Assembly (NCBI GenBank): GCA_018645265.1
Contig: JABGOS010000155.1
Span: forward strand, 1-37,645
Source of the DNA: Deltaproteobacteria bacterium
GTDB taxonomy: Bacteria; UBA10199; 2-02-FULL-44-16; JAAZCA01
DNA length: 37,645 nt
Reading direction: 5' to 3'
The notes beneath the pieces were generated by a model. It saw only the letters and a list, made by a program, of their open reading frames with translations, had not been told where the DNA came from and did not search any database. Made by a program: the position numbers and the translations under genes. Each line of letters opens with the position of its first letter. The first letter of the stretch is position 1. Positions 6,965 through 16,043 of this stretch are shown here, one piece after another.

Positions 6965-9700
6965 ATGTCTTTGTTGCGTCGTTATAACATATTGGTTCTC
7001 ATAACGTTTATTTTGGCGATCTCCTTGGTTGCATGTTCTGGTGGAGGCAAGCGGGGTTCAGTAAAGAACTCTGGCGAGTTCATCAAGCAATATCAGTTGA
7101 ACAAGCTGCCTACATTCGATATCCCCGTCGAAATAAATGACAGGGTTGTCGCCTGGATCAAGTATTTTCAAGGACCTGGCAAAAGACATTTTGCGCGATA
7201 CCTCAGACGTTCCGGTAGATATATACCGATGATGCATAAGATCCTGAAGGAGGAGGGGATGCCTCTCGATCTCGTCTATATTTCGATGATCGAGAGCGGG
7301 TTCAATCCTCATGCGTACTCGCATGCGCATGCGGTTGGCCTGTGGCAGTTTATTCGTGCCACGGGCGGTCGCTATGGCTTAAGGGTCGATGGATGGACGG
7401 ATGAGCGACGGGATCCATATAAGGCTACTCGCGCTGCCGCCAAACACTTTAAGGATCTCTATAGAGATCATGGTGATTGGTACCTTGCGATGGTAGGTTA
7501 CAACGCGGGACCTGGGCGTATAACGAAAGCCATCAGAATATCAGGTTCACGCGATTTCTGGGATATGGCGAGACACTCGAGGGCGCTGCGCGCTGAAACA
7601 CGTGACTATGTTCCAAAGTTCATTGCGGCTGCTATTATATCGAAGATGCCGGAGAGGTTCGGTTTTAAGAGTATCGATTATGAGGAACCACTCGAATATG
7701 AAAATGGCGTTGTGGATACGCAGACCGACCTGCAGATTATAGCTGAATGCGCAGGTGTTTCTCTGGATACGGTTAAGAATTTAAATCCTCATCTTCACAG
7801 AGGTGCAACGCCTCCAGTAAAGAACTACAAGGTCCATCTGCCTAAAGGGAAGAAAGCGATCTTTCAAAAACGCTTCGCAAAGATTCCCAAAGATGAAAAG
7901 ATCAGGATAGTTCAATACAGGGTTAAGGGTGGCGATACGCTCAGCAAAATAGCAGGGCGTTACAAGGTGAGTGTAAAGGCCCTAGCATCTGCGAACAATA
8001 TCAAATCTTACAAGCGGCTGAGTAAGGGCAAACTCCTTACAATACCTGTTAAGGGTGGTAAGGCCAGAGCCTACAGTGTTGCATCCAGCGGCGGGTATGG
8101 CAAAAAAACCGTCTATCATAAGGTGCGCAGGGGCGAGACTGCCGGAGCTATTGCCAGAAAGCACGGTGTTAAACTCTCCCAGCTTAAGAAATGGAACGGT
8201 CTGAATAAACGCTCGACGATCCGCGCTGGTAAGAAACTTAAGATCTACAAGAAGGGTGCGATAGCTAGGGCTCCGATTAGACTTACGGATACCGTTTCAT
8301 CTACACCTTCCACCGCGCTAAGACCTGGAAACGATGTTCACTATACCCTTAAAAAAGGCGAGACGCTCGGCGAGGTTGCTACCCGCTATGGTGTGAGTAC
8401 GAAGGAGTTGATGGCATGGAATAAGATCAAGAGTTCGAAGAAGGTTCGCTCCGGCAAAAAAATTCTAATTAAAGGGACGGGTGGCGAATCAAAGGAGACG
8501 GTTGAAGCTTCCAGCACTGAAATTGATCTTGTCAAGCTGGACGAACATATGAAGCGAGATGACATAGATCCTGTAGGTACAAGGTCCAGAAGAAGGGGAG
8601 GAGGGACTAAGTATCACAGGGTGAAGCGCGGTGAGACTTTGGGGGCGATAGCGGGGCGATATAAAGTCAAAACTAAAGAACTTATGGCATGGAATAACAT
8701 CAGGAATCCTAAGCGCGTCAGAGTTGGCAGAAAACTCAAAATCAAGGGCGTTGCTGTATCTGCTAAGTCATCAGATGTACCAGCTAAGGTTGCTTCAGTT
8801 AACTCCACTTACACTTACAAGATGAAGAGTGGCGATACGCTGGGTGGTGTTGCAAATAGGCATGGTGTGTCAACAAAACAGCTTATGGCATGGAACAACA
8901 TCAAAAATGCGAAGCGTGTCAGGGCTGGAAAAACACTAAAGATCAAAGGCAAACCTGTATCGAATTCCTCCTCTGTAGCGTCTGTTGAATCTGATGTCGA
9001 AACTGAAAGACCAGTAGGTGAAGTATCACCACCGAAGGCAGTTCATTCAGGGGACTCAGGGCGTTTTTATACATATAAGGTGAAGCGCGGTGAAACGCTT
9101 GGTGGTGTTGCCAACCGTAATGGAGTTTCTACGAAACAGCTGATGGCTTGGAATAAGATCAAAAATCCGAAACGAGTGAGGGCTGGTACGAAGCTGAAGA
9201 TAAAGGGTAGTGCAGTTAAGAACGAGCCACTAGAGCCAGTCGTTACAGCTGAAGTAAATCCTAGAGCGACGAAGGTTTCGGGTTACAGTACATATACGGT
9301 CAAATCAGGTGAGACGCTTGGTGGTATTGCTAATCGTCATGGTGTTACTGTGAAACAATTGATGGCGTGGAATAAAATAAGAAATCCTAAACTTGTTAAA
9401 GTGGGAATGAAGCTTAAGATCAAGGGCGGTACGAGCTCTGTCATTGTTCCTAAGCCTGTAATTGTAAAGAAAGTTACACCGGAAGATGTGTCACCAGGTA
9501 CACCTGTTAGATTGGCCCAAATGCCTACTGCCAAGAAGGTAAGCCCAGAAGTTGTTTCCGTTTATAGTGTCCAATCAGGCGATACACTTTGGAGCATAGC
9601 TCGCAAGTACAAAGTTACGATTGCCCAGCTTCAGAAATGGAATAACCTGACCGATCCATCAAAGGTTAAACCTGGTGTGAAGCTCAAAGTTGAGAACTGA
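6965..9700 (+). CDS. mltD: MltD-like lipoprotein lytic transglycosylase with eight LysM repeats
   Basis: Lytic transglycosylases cleave the MurNAc-GlcNAc bond with formation of 1,6-anhydroMurNAc. The N-terminus is a lipoprotein signal with lipobox LVAC (Cys24). The SLT domain follows, with catalytic Glu in SMIESGFNPHAY (about residue 110), then GLWQFIRATGGRYGL and MVGYNAGPGRI. After a degenerate LysM-like stretch near residue 250 come eight LysM modules to the C-terminus. Repeats 3 to 7 share the same core, for example GVSTKQLMAWN and KLKIKG, and look recently duplicated. At 911 residues it is about twice the length of E. coli MltD, which has two or three LysM modules. Its location straight after ftsZ suggests septal wall cleavage, which is inference. 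Confidence 0.92.
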   Translation: MSLLRRYNILVLITFILAISLVACSGGGKRGSVKNSGEFIKQYQLNKLPTFDIPVEINDRVVAWIKYFQGPGKRHFARYLRRSGRYIPMMHKILKEEGMPLDLVYISMIESGFNPHAYSHAHAVGLWQFIRATGGRYGLRVDGWTDERRDPYKATRAAAKHFKDLYRDHGDWYLAMVGYNAGPGRITKAIRISGSRDFWDMARHSRALRAETRDYVPKFIAAAIISKMPERFGFKSIDYEEPLEYENGVVDTQTDLQIIAECAGVSLDTVKNLNPHLHRGATPPVKNYKVHLPKGKKAIFQKRFAKIPKDEKIRIVQYRVKGGDTLSKIAGRYKVSVKALASANNIKSYKRLSKGKLLTIPVKGGKARAYSVASSGGYGKKTVYHKVRRGETAGAIARKHGVKLSQLKKWNGLNKRSTIRAGKKLKIYKKGAIARAPIRLTDTVSSTPSTALRPGNDVHYTLKKGETLGEVATRYGVSTKELMAWNKIKSSKKVRSGKKILIKGTGGESKETVEASSTEIDLVKLDEHMKRDDIDPVGTRSRRRGGGTKYHRVKRGETLGAIAGRYKVKTKELMAWNNIRNPKRVRVGRKLKIKGVAVSAKSSDVPAKVASVNSTYTYKMKSGDTLGGVANRHGVSTKQLMAWNNIKNAKRVRAGKTLKIKGKPVSNSSSVASVESDVETERPVGEVSPPKAVHSGDSGRFYTYKVKRGETLGGVANRNGVSTKQLMAWNKIKNPKRVRAGTKLKIKGSAVKNEPLEPVVTAEVNPRATKVSGYSTYTVKSGETLGGIANRHGVTVKQLMAWNKIRNPKLVKVGMKLKIKGGTSSVIVPKPVIVKKVTPEDVSPGTPVRLAQMPTAKKVSPEVVSVYSVQSGDTLWSIARKYKVTIAQLQKWNNLTDPSKVKPGVKLKVEN

Positions 9701-9709
9701 CATTATACA

Positions 9710-9717
9710 CCCCCCCC
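9710..9717 (+). repeat. C8 homopolymer tract
   Basis: Eight consecutive C residues lie in the 119-base gap between the transglycosylase and the next lipoprotein gene. The tract is about 50 bases upstream of the -35 element for the lipoprotein. It is a possible slippage site, but nothing shows that it affects expression. Confidence 0.5.
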
Positions 9718-9765
9718 ATAATCATTGATGTTTTAAGGTCATAAATTGATCGTTCTTCAGATCTA

Positions 9766-9794
9766 TGGACTGAATCCGCAAAATTCTTTATAAT
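9766..9794 (+). promoter_or_regulatory. Promoter of the 9820 lipoprotein gene
   Basis: TGGACT (9766-9771) and a perfect TATAAT (9789-9794) are 17 bases apart. The start codon 9820 follows shortly, preceded by AAAGGGGGG. The -35 matches four of six consensus bases. Confidence 0.65.
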
Positions 9795-9819
9795 CTTTCT
9801 TCACGATAAAGGGGGGATT

Positions 9820-10968
9820 ATGAAGAAATTTTCTGCATTTATACTCTTCGGAATTACAATCATCTTAGTGTTCATTTCGGGATGTGGCGAAAGCTCATCT
9901 ACAGCAGGCAGTGGTGTCTCAATAACATCTGCAGTAGATGCTGATGAGAATGATCTTTCAACTACGACCGAAGGTATCAATCCGACATCGTTCGATATAA
10001 CCTTTTCTGAAGCTATGGATGAGGCATCACTTACGACAGATGGGGGCATAACATTTACGTGCGAACTTCCGGATGGAAGTTCCATTGCTCAGCCTACGGT
10101 GGCCATCGCCGTTTCAGAAGCAGATGATAACACATATATGGTTACGATAACGGATGTGGATGGAAACACCCCCTACAGATATCAGCTGCTCAATTGCACT
10201 TTGACAGTTACAACTAATGTCACTACCGCCGAGGGTACGGCATTATCTGAGGCTGTTGAATATTCATTCTCAAACGGTTGTGCGGTTGCTGAAGACTTCA
10301 ATGCCGATAGCCAGTCGTGTTGGACTGATGTTGCAAGCTGGGACGCAGAGGCAGCTGCATGGCCGACCTGGGACGCTCTGCTTAATACGTCAACGGGGTT
10401 ACTCTCTTTTGAAACTGCCAGTAGCACACTACTCTTCTCCACCGAAGGAAGGCTGGCCGACGACGGTGCCGTGATTTATAAGGAGGCAGCAGCAAACGAA
10501 GAGGGTTTTAGTGTGACGGTAAAATATGTAGACCTGCTGAATCATGGCTCAGCGGTAGAAACTGATAACCTAATTGTAGGCTTAATTCAGGAAGACCCCT
10601 CAACTATGGAAGATCCTGGAAAGGATGGAACCTGGGTTGGAGCTATGCTGATTGAAGACGGAGGTAGTCTGACCTGTGGAATTATGTTCCAGGGTGGCGG
10701 CAGTAGAGCCATGGCCTTTCAGGAATGTGGTGGCGATGATACATTTTATGTCAGGATGAGATTTGCTGGGAGTGTATTTCATGCGGAGTACTCTACTGAT
10801 GGTTCAGCGTTTTCTACAATGAATGATATGACCGAAGGGACGTTCCCTTCAGATTTTTCGGGTTATAACTATATGTTACTTATAATGGAAACCTCAGATG
10901 ACCCAGATACGATCTTTAATGTAGACTCTATTATCGTAGAGGGCATTTCTTCGACGAGTCAGTACTAG
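9820..10968 (+). CDS. Lipoprotein with an N-terminal Ig-like domain, function unknown
   Basis: The product starts with a classical lipoprotein signal ending at FISGCG, so it is probably anchored on the outer membrane or surface. Residues 35-140 resemble a bacterial Ig-like (SbsA/Big_5-type) beta domain, with the pattern NPTSFDITFSEAMDEASLTT followed by a Thr/Val-rich sheet and EGTALSEAVEYSFS. The remaining 230 residues are acidic, rich in Gly, Ser and Asp, and beta-like, with several Cys residues. This half could be a lectin- or laminin-G-like sandwich, but no diagnostic motif is visible. It has its own promoter and ends at a bidirectional terminator shared with acs. Adhesion or binding of an extracellular ligand is plausible but unsupported beyond architecture. 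Confidence 0.8.
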   Translation: MKKFSAFILFGITIILVFISGCGESSSTAGSGVSITSAVDADENDLSTTTEGINPTSFDITFSEAMDEASLTTDGGITFTCELPDGSSIAQPTVAIAVSEADDNTYMVTITDVDGNTPYRYQLLNCTLTVTTNVTTAEGTALSEAVEYSFSNGCAVAEDFNADSQSCWTDVASWDAEAAAWPTWDALLNTSTGLLSFETASSTLLFSTEGRLADDGAVIYKEAAANEEGFSVTVKYVDLLNHGSAVETDNLIVGLIQEDPSTMEDPGKDGTWVGAMLIEDGGSLTCGIMFQGGGSRAMAFQECGGDDTFYVRMRFAGSVFHAEYSTDGSAFSTMNDMTEGTFPSDFSGYNYMLLIMETSDDPDTIFNVDSIIVEGISSTSQY

Positions 10969-10991
10969 TCCATGCAATGATTGTAGAATAA

Positions 10992-11019
10992 AAAAGGCCT
11001 CCCGAAGGGGAGGCCTTTT
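10992..11019. terminator. Bidirectional terminator between the lipoprotein gene and acs
   Basis: A perfect 12-bp stem, AAAAGGCCTCCC with its complement, closes a GAAG loop. It has A-rich and T-rich flanks on the two sides, so it can end transcription of both convergent genes. Confidence 0.9.
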
Positions 11020-11045
11020 GCTTAATGTTAATCTTTAAAACTAAA

Positions 11046-13025
11046 CTACTGCCTCTCCTCGATGAGCTGATTTACTACGTTAGGATCTGCCAACGTGGAT
11101 ATATCACCCAAGTTGCTGACATCACCTTCAGCAATCTTGCGAAGAATTCTGCGCATGATCTTGCCTGAGCGCGTCTTCGGAAGAGAGTTAGTGAAGTGAA
11201 GCTTATCAGGTGTTGCGATCGGTCCGATCTCCTTGCGAACGTGAGCGACGAGTGTCTTTTTGACTTCATCTGAAGGCTCGTTGCCAGCTTTAAGCGTAAC
11301 GTAAGCGTAGAGGCCCTGTCCCTTGATGTCGTGTGGAAATCCTACAACCGCTGATTCAGCAACTAGAGGATTTGAAACAAGTGCGGATTCAACCTCAGCT
11401 GTTCCGATTCTGTGACCGGAGACATTGATGACATCGTCAACGCGACCCATAAGCCAATAGTAACCGTCTTCATCCACTCTGGCGCTGTCGCCCGTGAAAT
11501 AGACGCCCTTGAACATTGAGAAGTAGGTCTCTTTGAAACGCTCGTGATGGTTGTACACGGTGCGCATGATTCCAGGCCATGGCTCTTCGATTATGAGATA
11601 TCCACCCTCGTTAGCTGAGCACTGTGTTCCATTTTCGCGTATAATCTTCGGCTTCACGCCAAAGAACGGGAATGTTGCGGAACCTGGCTTCGTGTCGATT
11701 GCGCCCGGTAGCGGTGAAATGAGAATTCCACCGGTTTCTGTCTGCCACCATGTATCCATGATCGGCGCTTTCTCATTGCCGACGTTCTTGTAGTACCACA
11801 TCCATGCTTCCGGATTGATCGGTTCACCGACCGAACCTAAAACGCGGAGCTTTGAGAGGTCATGCTTCTGTGTCCACTGCTCGCCCTCTCTCATTAGTGC
11901 GCGGATGGCTGTAGGTGCCGTGTAGAAAATCGATACGTTGTGTTTCTCACATACTTCCCAAAATCTTCCTGCGTCCGGGTATGTCGGTACGCCCTCGAAC
12001 ATGACAGATGTGGCACCCGTTGCGAGAGGACCATACACGATGTAGCTATGTCCTGTTACCCAACCGATGTCGGCTGTGCACCAGAAGATATCTTCTTTGT
12101 GATAGTCGAAGATGTACTTGAATGTTGTGGCGGCATAAACCATGTAACCGGCTGTCGTATGAAGCACGCCTTTTGGTTTGCCAGTTGAGCCTGAGGTATA
12201 GAGGATGAAGAGCGGATCTTCAGCATTCATCTTCTCAGGATCGCAGGTTGTGGAGGCATTAGCCATTACATCGTTCCACCAGCTATCGCGGCCTTCGCTC
12301 ATGTCGATTGTTTCACCGGTATGTTTGAAAACGATACATGTAGTGACCTTATTGCCTAATGCGTCACATTTCTTCATTGCATCGTCGACCGTCTTTTTCA
12401 TCGGAATTGATTTTTTTCCGCGATATGCGCCGTCACTCGTGATGACACATGTTGATTCGGAATCGGTCATGCGATCGACTAGTGCTTCAGCTGAGAAACC
12501 ACCGAAGACGATGGAGTGAATTGCACCTATGCGAGCACATGCGAGCATGGCAATTGGCAATTCAACGATCATCGGCATATAGATTGTTACGCGATCGCCG
12601 CGTTTTACACCCTTATCCTTCAGGACGTTTGCAAATTTACAAGTTTCGTCAAGAAGCTGCTTATAGGTATATTTCTGGCTATCCTTGGGGTCGTTACCTT
12701 CCCAGATGATTCCTACGCGGTCGCCGTTACCAGCTTCGACATGACGGTCGAGACAGTTCACGGTGATATTCGTCTGTGAGCCTTCAAACCATTTGATATC
12801 GATGTTGTTGTCGAAATCGTACTCACGAACCTTATCCCACTTTTTGAACCATGTGAACTCTTCTGCTATTTCGCCCCAGAAACCCTCCGGGTCACTGATC
12901 GAGCGATCGTACATTTTTTTGTAATCCTCAAAGCTCTTGATCCAGGCCTTTTCACGAAGCTCTGTGGGGGGTGAGAACTTTCTGTTCTCCTCCATCATCG
13001 ATTGAATAGTAGGTTTGTCCGACAT
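11046..13025 (-). CDS. acs: Acetyl-CoA synthetase (AMP-forming)
   Basis: Acs activates acetate to acetyl-CoA through acetyl-AMP. Family motifs are complete: [15 protein letters not shown] (ATP loop), WWQTETGG, the hinge segment [15 protein letters not shown], and the acetylatable-lysine motif [15 protein letters not shown] near the C-terminus. Start 13025 gives 659 residues, close to E. coli Acs (652). AAGGAGGAGA lies just upstream of that ATG. The ORF track's extra 48 residues (start 13169) are rejected because they cover the promoter. The gene is monocistronic, with its own promoter and a terminator. It could assimilate acetate, including any released by fermentation. Confidence 0.97.
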   Translation of the reverse strand: MSDKPTIQSMMEENRKFSPPTELREKAWIKSFEDYKKMYDRSISDPEGFWGEIAEEFTWFKKWDKVREYDFDNNIDIKWFEGSQTNITVNCLDRHVEAGNGDRVGIIWEGNDPKDSQKYTYKQLLDETCKFANVLKDKGVKRGDRVTIYMPMIVELPIAMLACARIGAIHSIVFGGFSAEALVDRMTDSESTCVITSDGAYRGKKSIPMKKTVDDAMKKCDALGNKVTTCIVFKHTGETIDMSEGRDSWWNDVMANASTTCDPEKMNAEDPLFILYTSGSTGKPKGVLHTTAGYMVYAATTFKYIFDYHKEDIFWCTADIGWVTGHSYIVYGPLATGATSVMFEGVPTYPDAGRFWEVCEKHNVSIFYTAPTAIRALMREGEQWTQKHDLSKLRVLGSVGEPINPEAWMWYYKNVGNEKAPIMDTWWQTETGGILISPLPGAIDTKPGSATFPFFGVKPKIIRENGTQCSANEGGYLIIEEPWPGIMRTVYNHHERFKETYFSMFKGVYFTGDSARVDEDGYYWLMGRVDDVINVSGHRIGTAEVESALVSNPLVAESAVVGFPHDIKGQGLYAYVTLKAGNEPSDEVKKTLVAHVRKEIGPIATPDKLHFTNSLPKTRSGKIMRRILRKIAEGDVSNLGDISTLADPNVVNQLIEERQ

Positions 13026-13088
13026 CTTCTCCTCCTTCCAAGGAAAAATTGTTAACGTACTGAGTAATTCATGTCCTAAGAGCGGCCC

Positions 13089-13117
13089 CTTATATTGGTA
13101 ATGACCTGCATTGTCAA
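13089..13117 (-). promoter_or_regulatory. acs promoter
   Basis: On the minus strand a perfect TTGACA (13117-13112) is followed after 17 bases by TATAAG (13094-13089). The predicted start leaves a leader of about 55 bases to the acs ATG at 13025. This also argues against the longer track start at 13169. Confidence 0.8.
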
Positions 13118-13406
13118 CCTGAGAAAAAGCCTGTACTGACGGCATTTGCTGGTAATCAAGGGTACTCACGGAGGTTGGATCTTTCTAAATAATAAATAAC
13201 CCTACCAGGGTTTTTCTATCGAAAAAATGCTTAATATTTGTATTTATTAGCGTTATTAGAGCTCTTTATAGCTTTAATTAGGTTGAAATGGCTATTTTTC
13301 CATAAAAAGCTGTAGCTAGCGTCATTCATGTAAAAAAGTGGGCAACTTTTTGGATAAAATGACGAAGTTGCTTGGGAGCAACGTACTATTATTTTGGAGG
13401 TCTAAA
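13118..13406. other. Intergenic region between acs and the 13407 gene
   Basis: This AT-rich divergent spacer holds little beyond the acs promoter at its edge. A short hairpin at 13198-13212 (AACCCT with AGGGTT) is followed by T residues and could be a weak terminator. No convincing promoter for the rightward gene was found. A sequence GTGGGCAACTTTTT at 13338 resembles one upstream of the 29354 gene. Confidence 0.5.
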
Positions 13407-14345
13407 ATGAGTTTTTGTGCAGAGATGATCACAAGGTTTAAGAGTGAGGATGTTAACCTTCTTCAGCAATTAGGATTTTGTTGGCAGGATGGTCAGTGCG
13501 TAGAGGGAATGGGGTCCATATCACCTGATAGTCAGGTAACTGATACCACGATTGAACCACAGGATTACCTAAAGGCATTTCAAAATCTATCCAGCCTTAC
13601 AGGTATGCCAAACATTTTAGGCGCTTGTGATATTCAAAAGCTCTTTACGGGTGAGGGGATAGCGAGGGTTATAAAAAACGATCCGATGATGTCGCAAATA
13701 ATGAGCGGAAGTGCGCTTGTCTATGGTGAAACGGAGAATCCAGGAAAGATTCGTCCGAGGCATTTTAAGAGACTGGTAACTTATGCCAAGATTGCTCTTA
13801 ACATCTATTTCGGGAATTTTGCTAGCGAAACTAAGGCCGGTAGAATGAAGGCTCTTAAAATAAATGGAAAGTACGATAGTGAACTTAAGGCGGCGGTTGC
13901 GAAATTTCAAACTGAAATGGGCATTCCATCCTGTACCGATCTTCAAAAGGGTGAGTGTATGGGAAAGACAATATTCGGTACGCTTGCCGTTAAGGTGAAA
14001 TATACGAAGCAGGAACTCATAGCGAAGCTCGATGAGTTTAAAAAATCTTTCGATGAGAAGAACTCTGGAAAATCGTATCCAGTTGCATACTTTCATATGG
14101 GAGAGTTTCAGAGGGGTGAGTATGCCGATGCACAGAGCGTTCTCTTCGAAGCTCTTAAATGGCTTGGGAAAATATCTCCGAATTTAAGGTTGGTAAGAAT
14201 TGCGCATAGGGAGAACGCAGAGCAAGCCCTCAAGGAAATCTGTATGAACTATGGAACTATTCCGGGTAATTTTGGTTCGAGTTCACTCAATATAGGGGGA
14301 TCTGTGATAGCTGATGTCATTCGAGAGCTCAAAGCTGCTAAATAG
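13407..14345 (+). CDS. Protein with a peptidoglycan-binding-like segment, function unknown
   Basis: The 312-residue product has no signal peptide or membrane span. Residues 145-205 contain the pattern LKINGKYDSELKAAVAKFQTE then GKTIFGTLAV. This is like the PG_binding_1 fold (goal, grow with sequence, then activate-T/F-G-T), though divergent. The N-terminal 130 residues hold four Cys residues and an acidic region. The C-terminus is helical and ends in a Gly/Ser patch. ATG 13407 is preferred over the track's GTG 13338 because GGAGG lies 7 bases upstream. It is a single-gene unit with a terminator. Without a signal it would need another export route to reach peptidoglycan, so the domain may serve another purpose. 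Confidence 0.75.
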   Translation: MSFCAEMITRFKSEDVNLLQQLGFCWQDGQCVEGMGSISPDSQVTDTTIEPQDYLKAFQNLSSLTGMPNILGACDIQKLFTGEGIARVIKNDPMMSQIMSGSALVYGETENPGKIRPRHFKRLVTYAKIALNIYFGNFASETKAGRMKALKINGKYDSELKAAVAKFQTEMGIPSCTDLQKGECMGKTIFGTLAVKVKYTKQELIAKLDEFKKSFDEKNSGKSYPVAYFHMGEFQRGEYADAQSVLFEALKWLGKISPNLRLVRIAHRENAEQALKEICMNYGTIPGNFGSSSLNIGGSVIADVIRELKAAK

Positions 14346-14373
14346 ATATCACGCTGAATTGATTATGATTATC

Positions 14374-14402
14374 AAGGCCATCGAGTTTCGATGGCCTTTT
14401 TT
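14374..14402 (+). terminator. Terminator of the 13407 gene
   Basis: AAGGCCATCGA pairs perfectly with TCGATGGCCTT across a short loop, and a run of T follows. It lies about 30 bases after the stop codon. Confidence 0.9.
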
Positions 14403-14487
14403 ACAGTTGCTTCGGGTTGCTTATTGGACTAAGTAGCGCCATGACTTTATCTTAGAGGAAGCTACATTCAAAACAACGGGAGGACCT

Positions 14488-15405
14488 ATGGCCGGCGAAG
14501 GAAAGAAAGTTTGGATGGATGGCGAGTTTGTAGATTTGGATGATGCAAAGATTTCGGTTATGACCCAGACGTTGCATTATGGATTCGGCGTGTTTGAGGG
14601 TATAAGGTGTTACAAGCTTACAAACGGTGGATCGGCGATCTTCCGTCTGAAAAAACATGTACGCAGGTTGTTTGACGGAACAAAAATCCTTTCCATGGAA
14701 ACGCCCTTTACGGAACAACAGATCATCGATGCTCATGTGAAGGCGGTCCAGGTAAATGGTTTTGATGAATGTTATTTGCGTCCGATAATATATAGCGATA
14801 TCGGTTCATTCGGCCTTGCAGCGATCAATCCTACACGCGCTGCTGTAATAGCTCGTGAGTGGGGGACGTATCTGGGAGAGGGTGCTCTCGAGAGGGGAGT
14901 TCGAGTGAAGGTATCTACCTTCAACCGTCACCACGTGAATGTAGGTATGGTTCAGGGTAAGATATGCGGTCAATATGTCACTTCGATATTGGCTAAACGC
15001 GAGGCTATAAAGGATGGATATGATGAAGCGATTATGCTCGATACGGAAGGTTACGTGGCGGAATGCACTGGCGAGAACATCTTTACAGTAAAGGATGGAG
15101 TTATCCGCACCCCTCCTACGAATTCTCCGATATTGCCAGGAATAACTAGAAATAGCGTTATTCAGCTCGCAAGCGATATGAATCTTGAAATTCGTGAAGA
15201 GAGGTTTACCCGTGATTTTACTTATCTCGCGGATGAGGTCTTTTTGACCGGTACGGCAGCCGAGGTAACCCCCGTTAGAGAGGTGGATAATAGGGCTATA
15301 GGAGCTGGAAAGCCTGGTCCAATAACGCAGCGTCTACAGAAGGCGTATTTTGACGTGGTGCGTGGTAATGATGAACATTACAAGCGCTGGCTTACGGTTA
15401 TTTAG
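14488..15405 (+). CDS. ilvE: Branched-chain amino acid aminotransferase
   Basis: IlvE is a class IV PLP enzyme that transfers amino groups between branched-chain amino acids and 2-oxoglutarate. The product closely follows the E. coli enzyme. It has LHYGFGVFEGIRCY near residue 30, the PLP lysine in GKICGQYVTS, GYDEAIMLDTEGYVAECTGEN, LPGITRNSVI, and EVFLTGTAAEVTPVR with GPITQRLQ at the end. Its 305 residues match the family length. GGGAGG precedes the ATG. It is a single-gene unit, with a weak candidate promoter TTGGAC-18-TATCTT at 14424-14453 and a strong terminator after it. Confidence 0.95.
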   Translation: MAGEGKKVWMDGEFVDLDDAKISVMTQTLHYGFGVFEGIRCYKLTNGGSAIFRLKKHVRRLFDGTKILSMETPFTEQQIIDAHVKAVQVNGFDECYLRPIIYSDIGSFGLAAINPTRAAVIAREWGTYLGEGALERGVRVKVSTFNRHHVNVGMVQGKICGQYVTSILAKREAIKDGYDEAIMLDTEGYVAECTGENIFTVKDGVIRTPPTNSPILPGITRNSVIQLASDMNLEIREERFTRDFTYLADEVFLTGTAAEVTPVREVDNRAIGAGKPGPITQRLQKAYFDVVRGNDEHYKRWLTVI

Positions 15406-15441
15406 CTCGTAGAAAACGTCATTTTTGGAGCTTTTTTTATG

Positions 15442-15475
15442 AAAATGCCCTCCCAACCAGGAGGGCATTTTTTTA
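15442..15475 (+). terminator. ilvE terminator
   Basis: AAAATGCCCTCC pairs with GGAGGGCATTTT around a CAACCA loop and is followed by a long T-rich run. Confidence 0.92.
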
Positions 15476-15590
15476 TTTTTTTTTAGTGCTAAATTTGCTA
15501 TAAAAAACAGGATAATAGTAGCGAAGCTGTTAACTCAGGCGTACACAGCCTTATGGTCTAAGGATGGCGCCCAGAATTTGGAGGGGAATT

Positions 15591-15983
15591 ATGGTGAAGA
15601 AAAAAAGAACGACGAAAAAGAAAACGGCTAAGAAGAAAAAACGGGTCGTGAAAAAGAAAAAAACAGTGAAGAAAAAAAGAGTCGTAAAGAAGAAAAAGAA
15701 AGTCGTAAAGAAGAAAAAGAAAGTAGTAAAGAAAAAGAAGAAAGTTGCTAAGAAGAAAAAGAAGGTAGTAAAGAAAAAGAAGAAAGTTGCTAAGAAGAAA
15801 AAGAAAGTCGTAAAGAAAAAGAAGAAAAAGGGTTCCAAGAAGGCATTTGGGGGATACACAATAAATTTTAAGGGCTGTAATGATTCAGTAGAGAAGGTGT
15901 TTGGTGGAACAGCTATCGCTCCGAGCATGATGACAAAGAAGCTGTGGGCCTATGTTAAGAGGAAAAAACTCAACAAGAAATAG
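15591..15983 (+). CDS. Lysine-rich histone-like protein with SWIB-like C-terminus
   Basis: The protein has 130 residues. Residues 1-80 are almost entirely Lys with Val, Ala and Thr, arranged as tandem heptads KKKKKVV or KKKKKVA. These resemble histone H1-like, AlgP- and Hc-type DNA-binding tails. The last 45 residues are of normal composition and end with PSMMTKKLWAYVKRKKL. That resembles the second half of a SWIB/MDM2 domain (typically ...vvkklWeYIk.n.L), a pairing known in Chlamydia and other bacteria. A nucleoid-compacting role is likely. ATG 15591 follows TTTGGAGGGG; the track start 15564 lacks a site. The N-terminal half of the SWIB fold seems short, so the domain may be reduced. Confidence 0.85.
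   Translation: MVKKKRTTKKKTAKKKKRVVKKKKTVKKKRVVKKKKKVVKKKKKVVKKKKKVAKKKKKVVKKKKKVAKKKKKVVKKKKKKGSKKAFGGYTINFKGCNDSVEKVFGGTAIAPSMMTKKLWAYVKRKKLNKK
15627..15833 (+). repeat. 21-bp tandem repeat inside the lysine-rich gene
   Basis: The DNA coding for the heptads repeats with a 21-base period, as units like AAGAAGAAAAAGAAAGTMGTA. The repeats are close enough in sequence for unequal exchange to change copy number. Confidence 0.75.
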
Positions 15984-15999
15984 TTGAGGCGAAATAGAA

Positions 16000-16031
16000 A
16001 AAAAGCCCCGTCATCCAGGCGGGGCTTTTTT
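16000..16031. terminator. Bidirectional terminator between the histone-like gene and the glycosyltransferase gene
   Basis: AAAAAGCCCCG and CGGGGCTTTTT form a stem around a 9-base loop, with A-rich and T-rich flanks. It sits between two convergent genes and can serve both. Confidence 0.9.
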
Positions 16032-16043
16032 ATTGTAGAAAAA

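Noticed and set aside
13026-13169. 48 extra N-terminal residues of Acs in the ORF track
   Set aside because: They span the acs promoter, and ATG 13025 has a strong ribosome site and the family length.
15551-15928. Minus-strand Phe-rich ORF of 125 residues
   Set aside because: It is the complement of the lysine-rich repeat; AAG/AAA codons read as Phe on the other strand.
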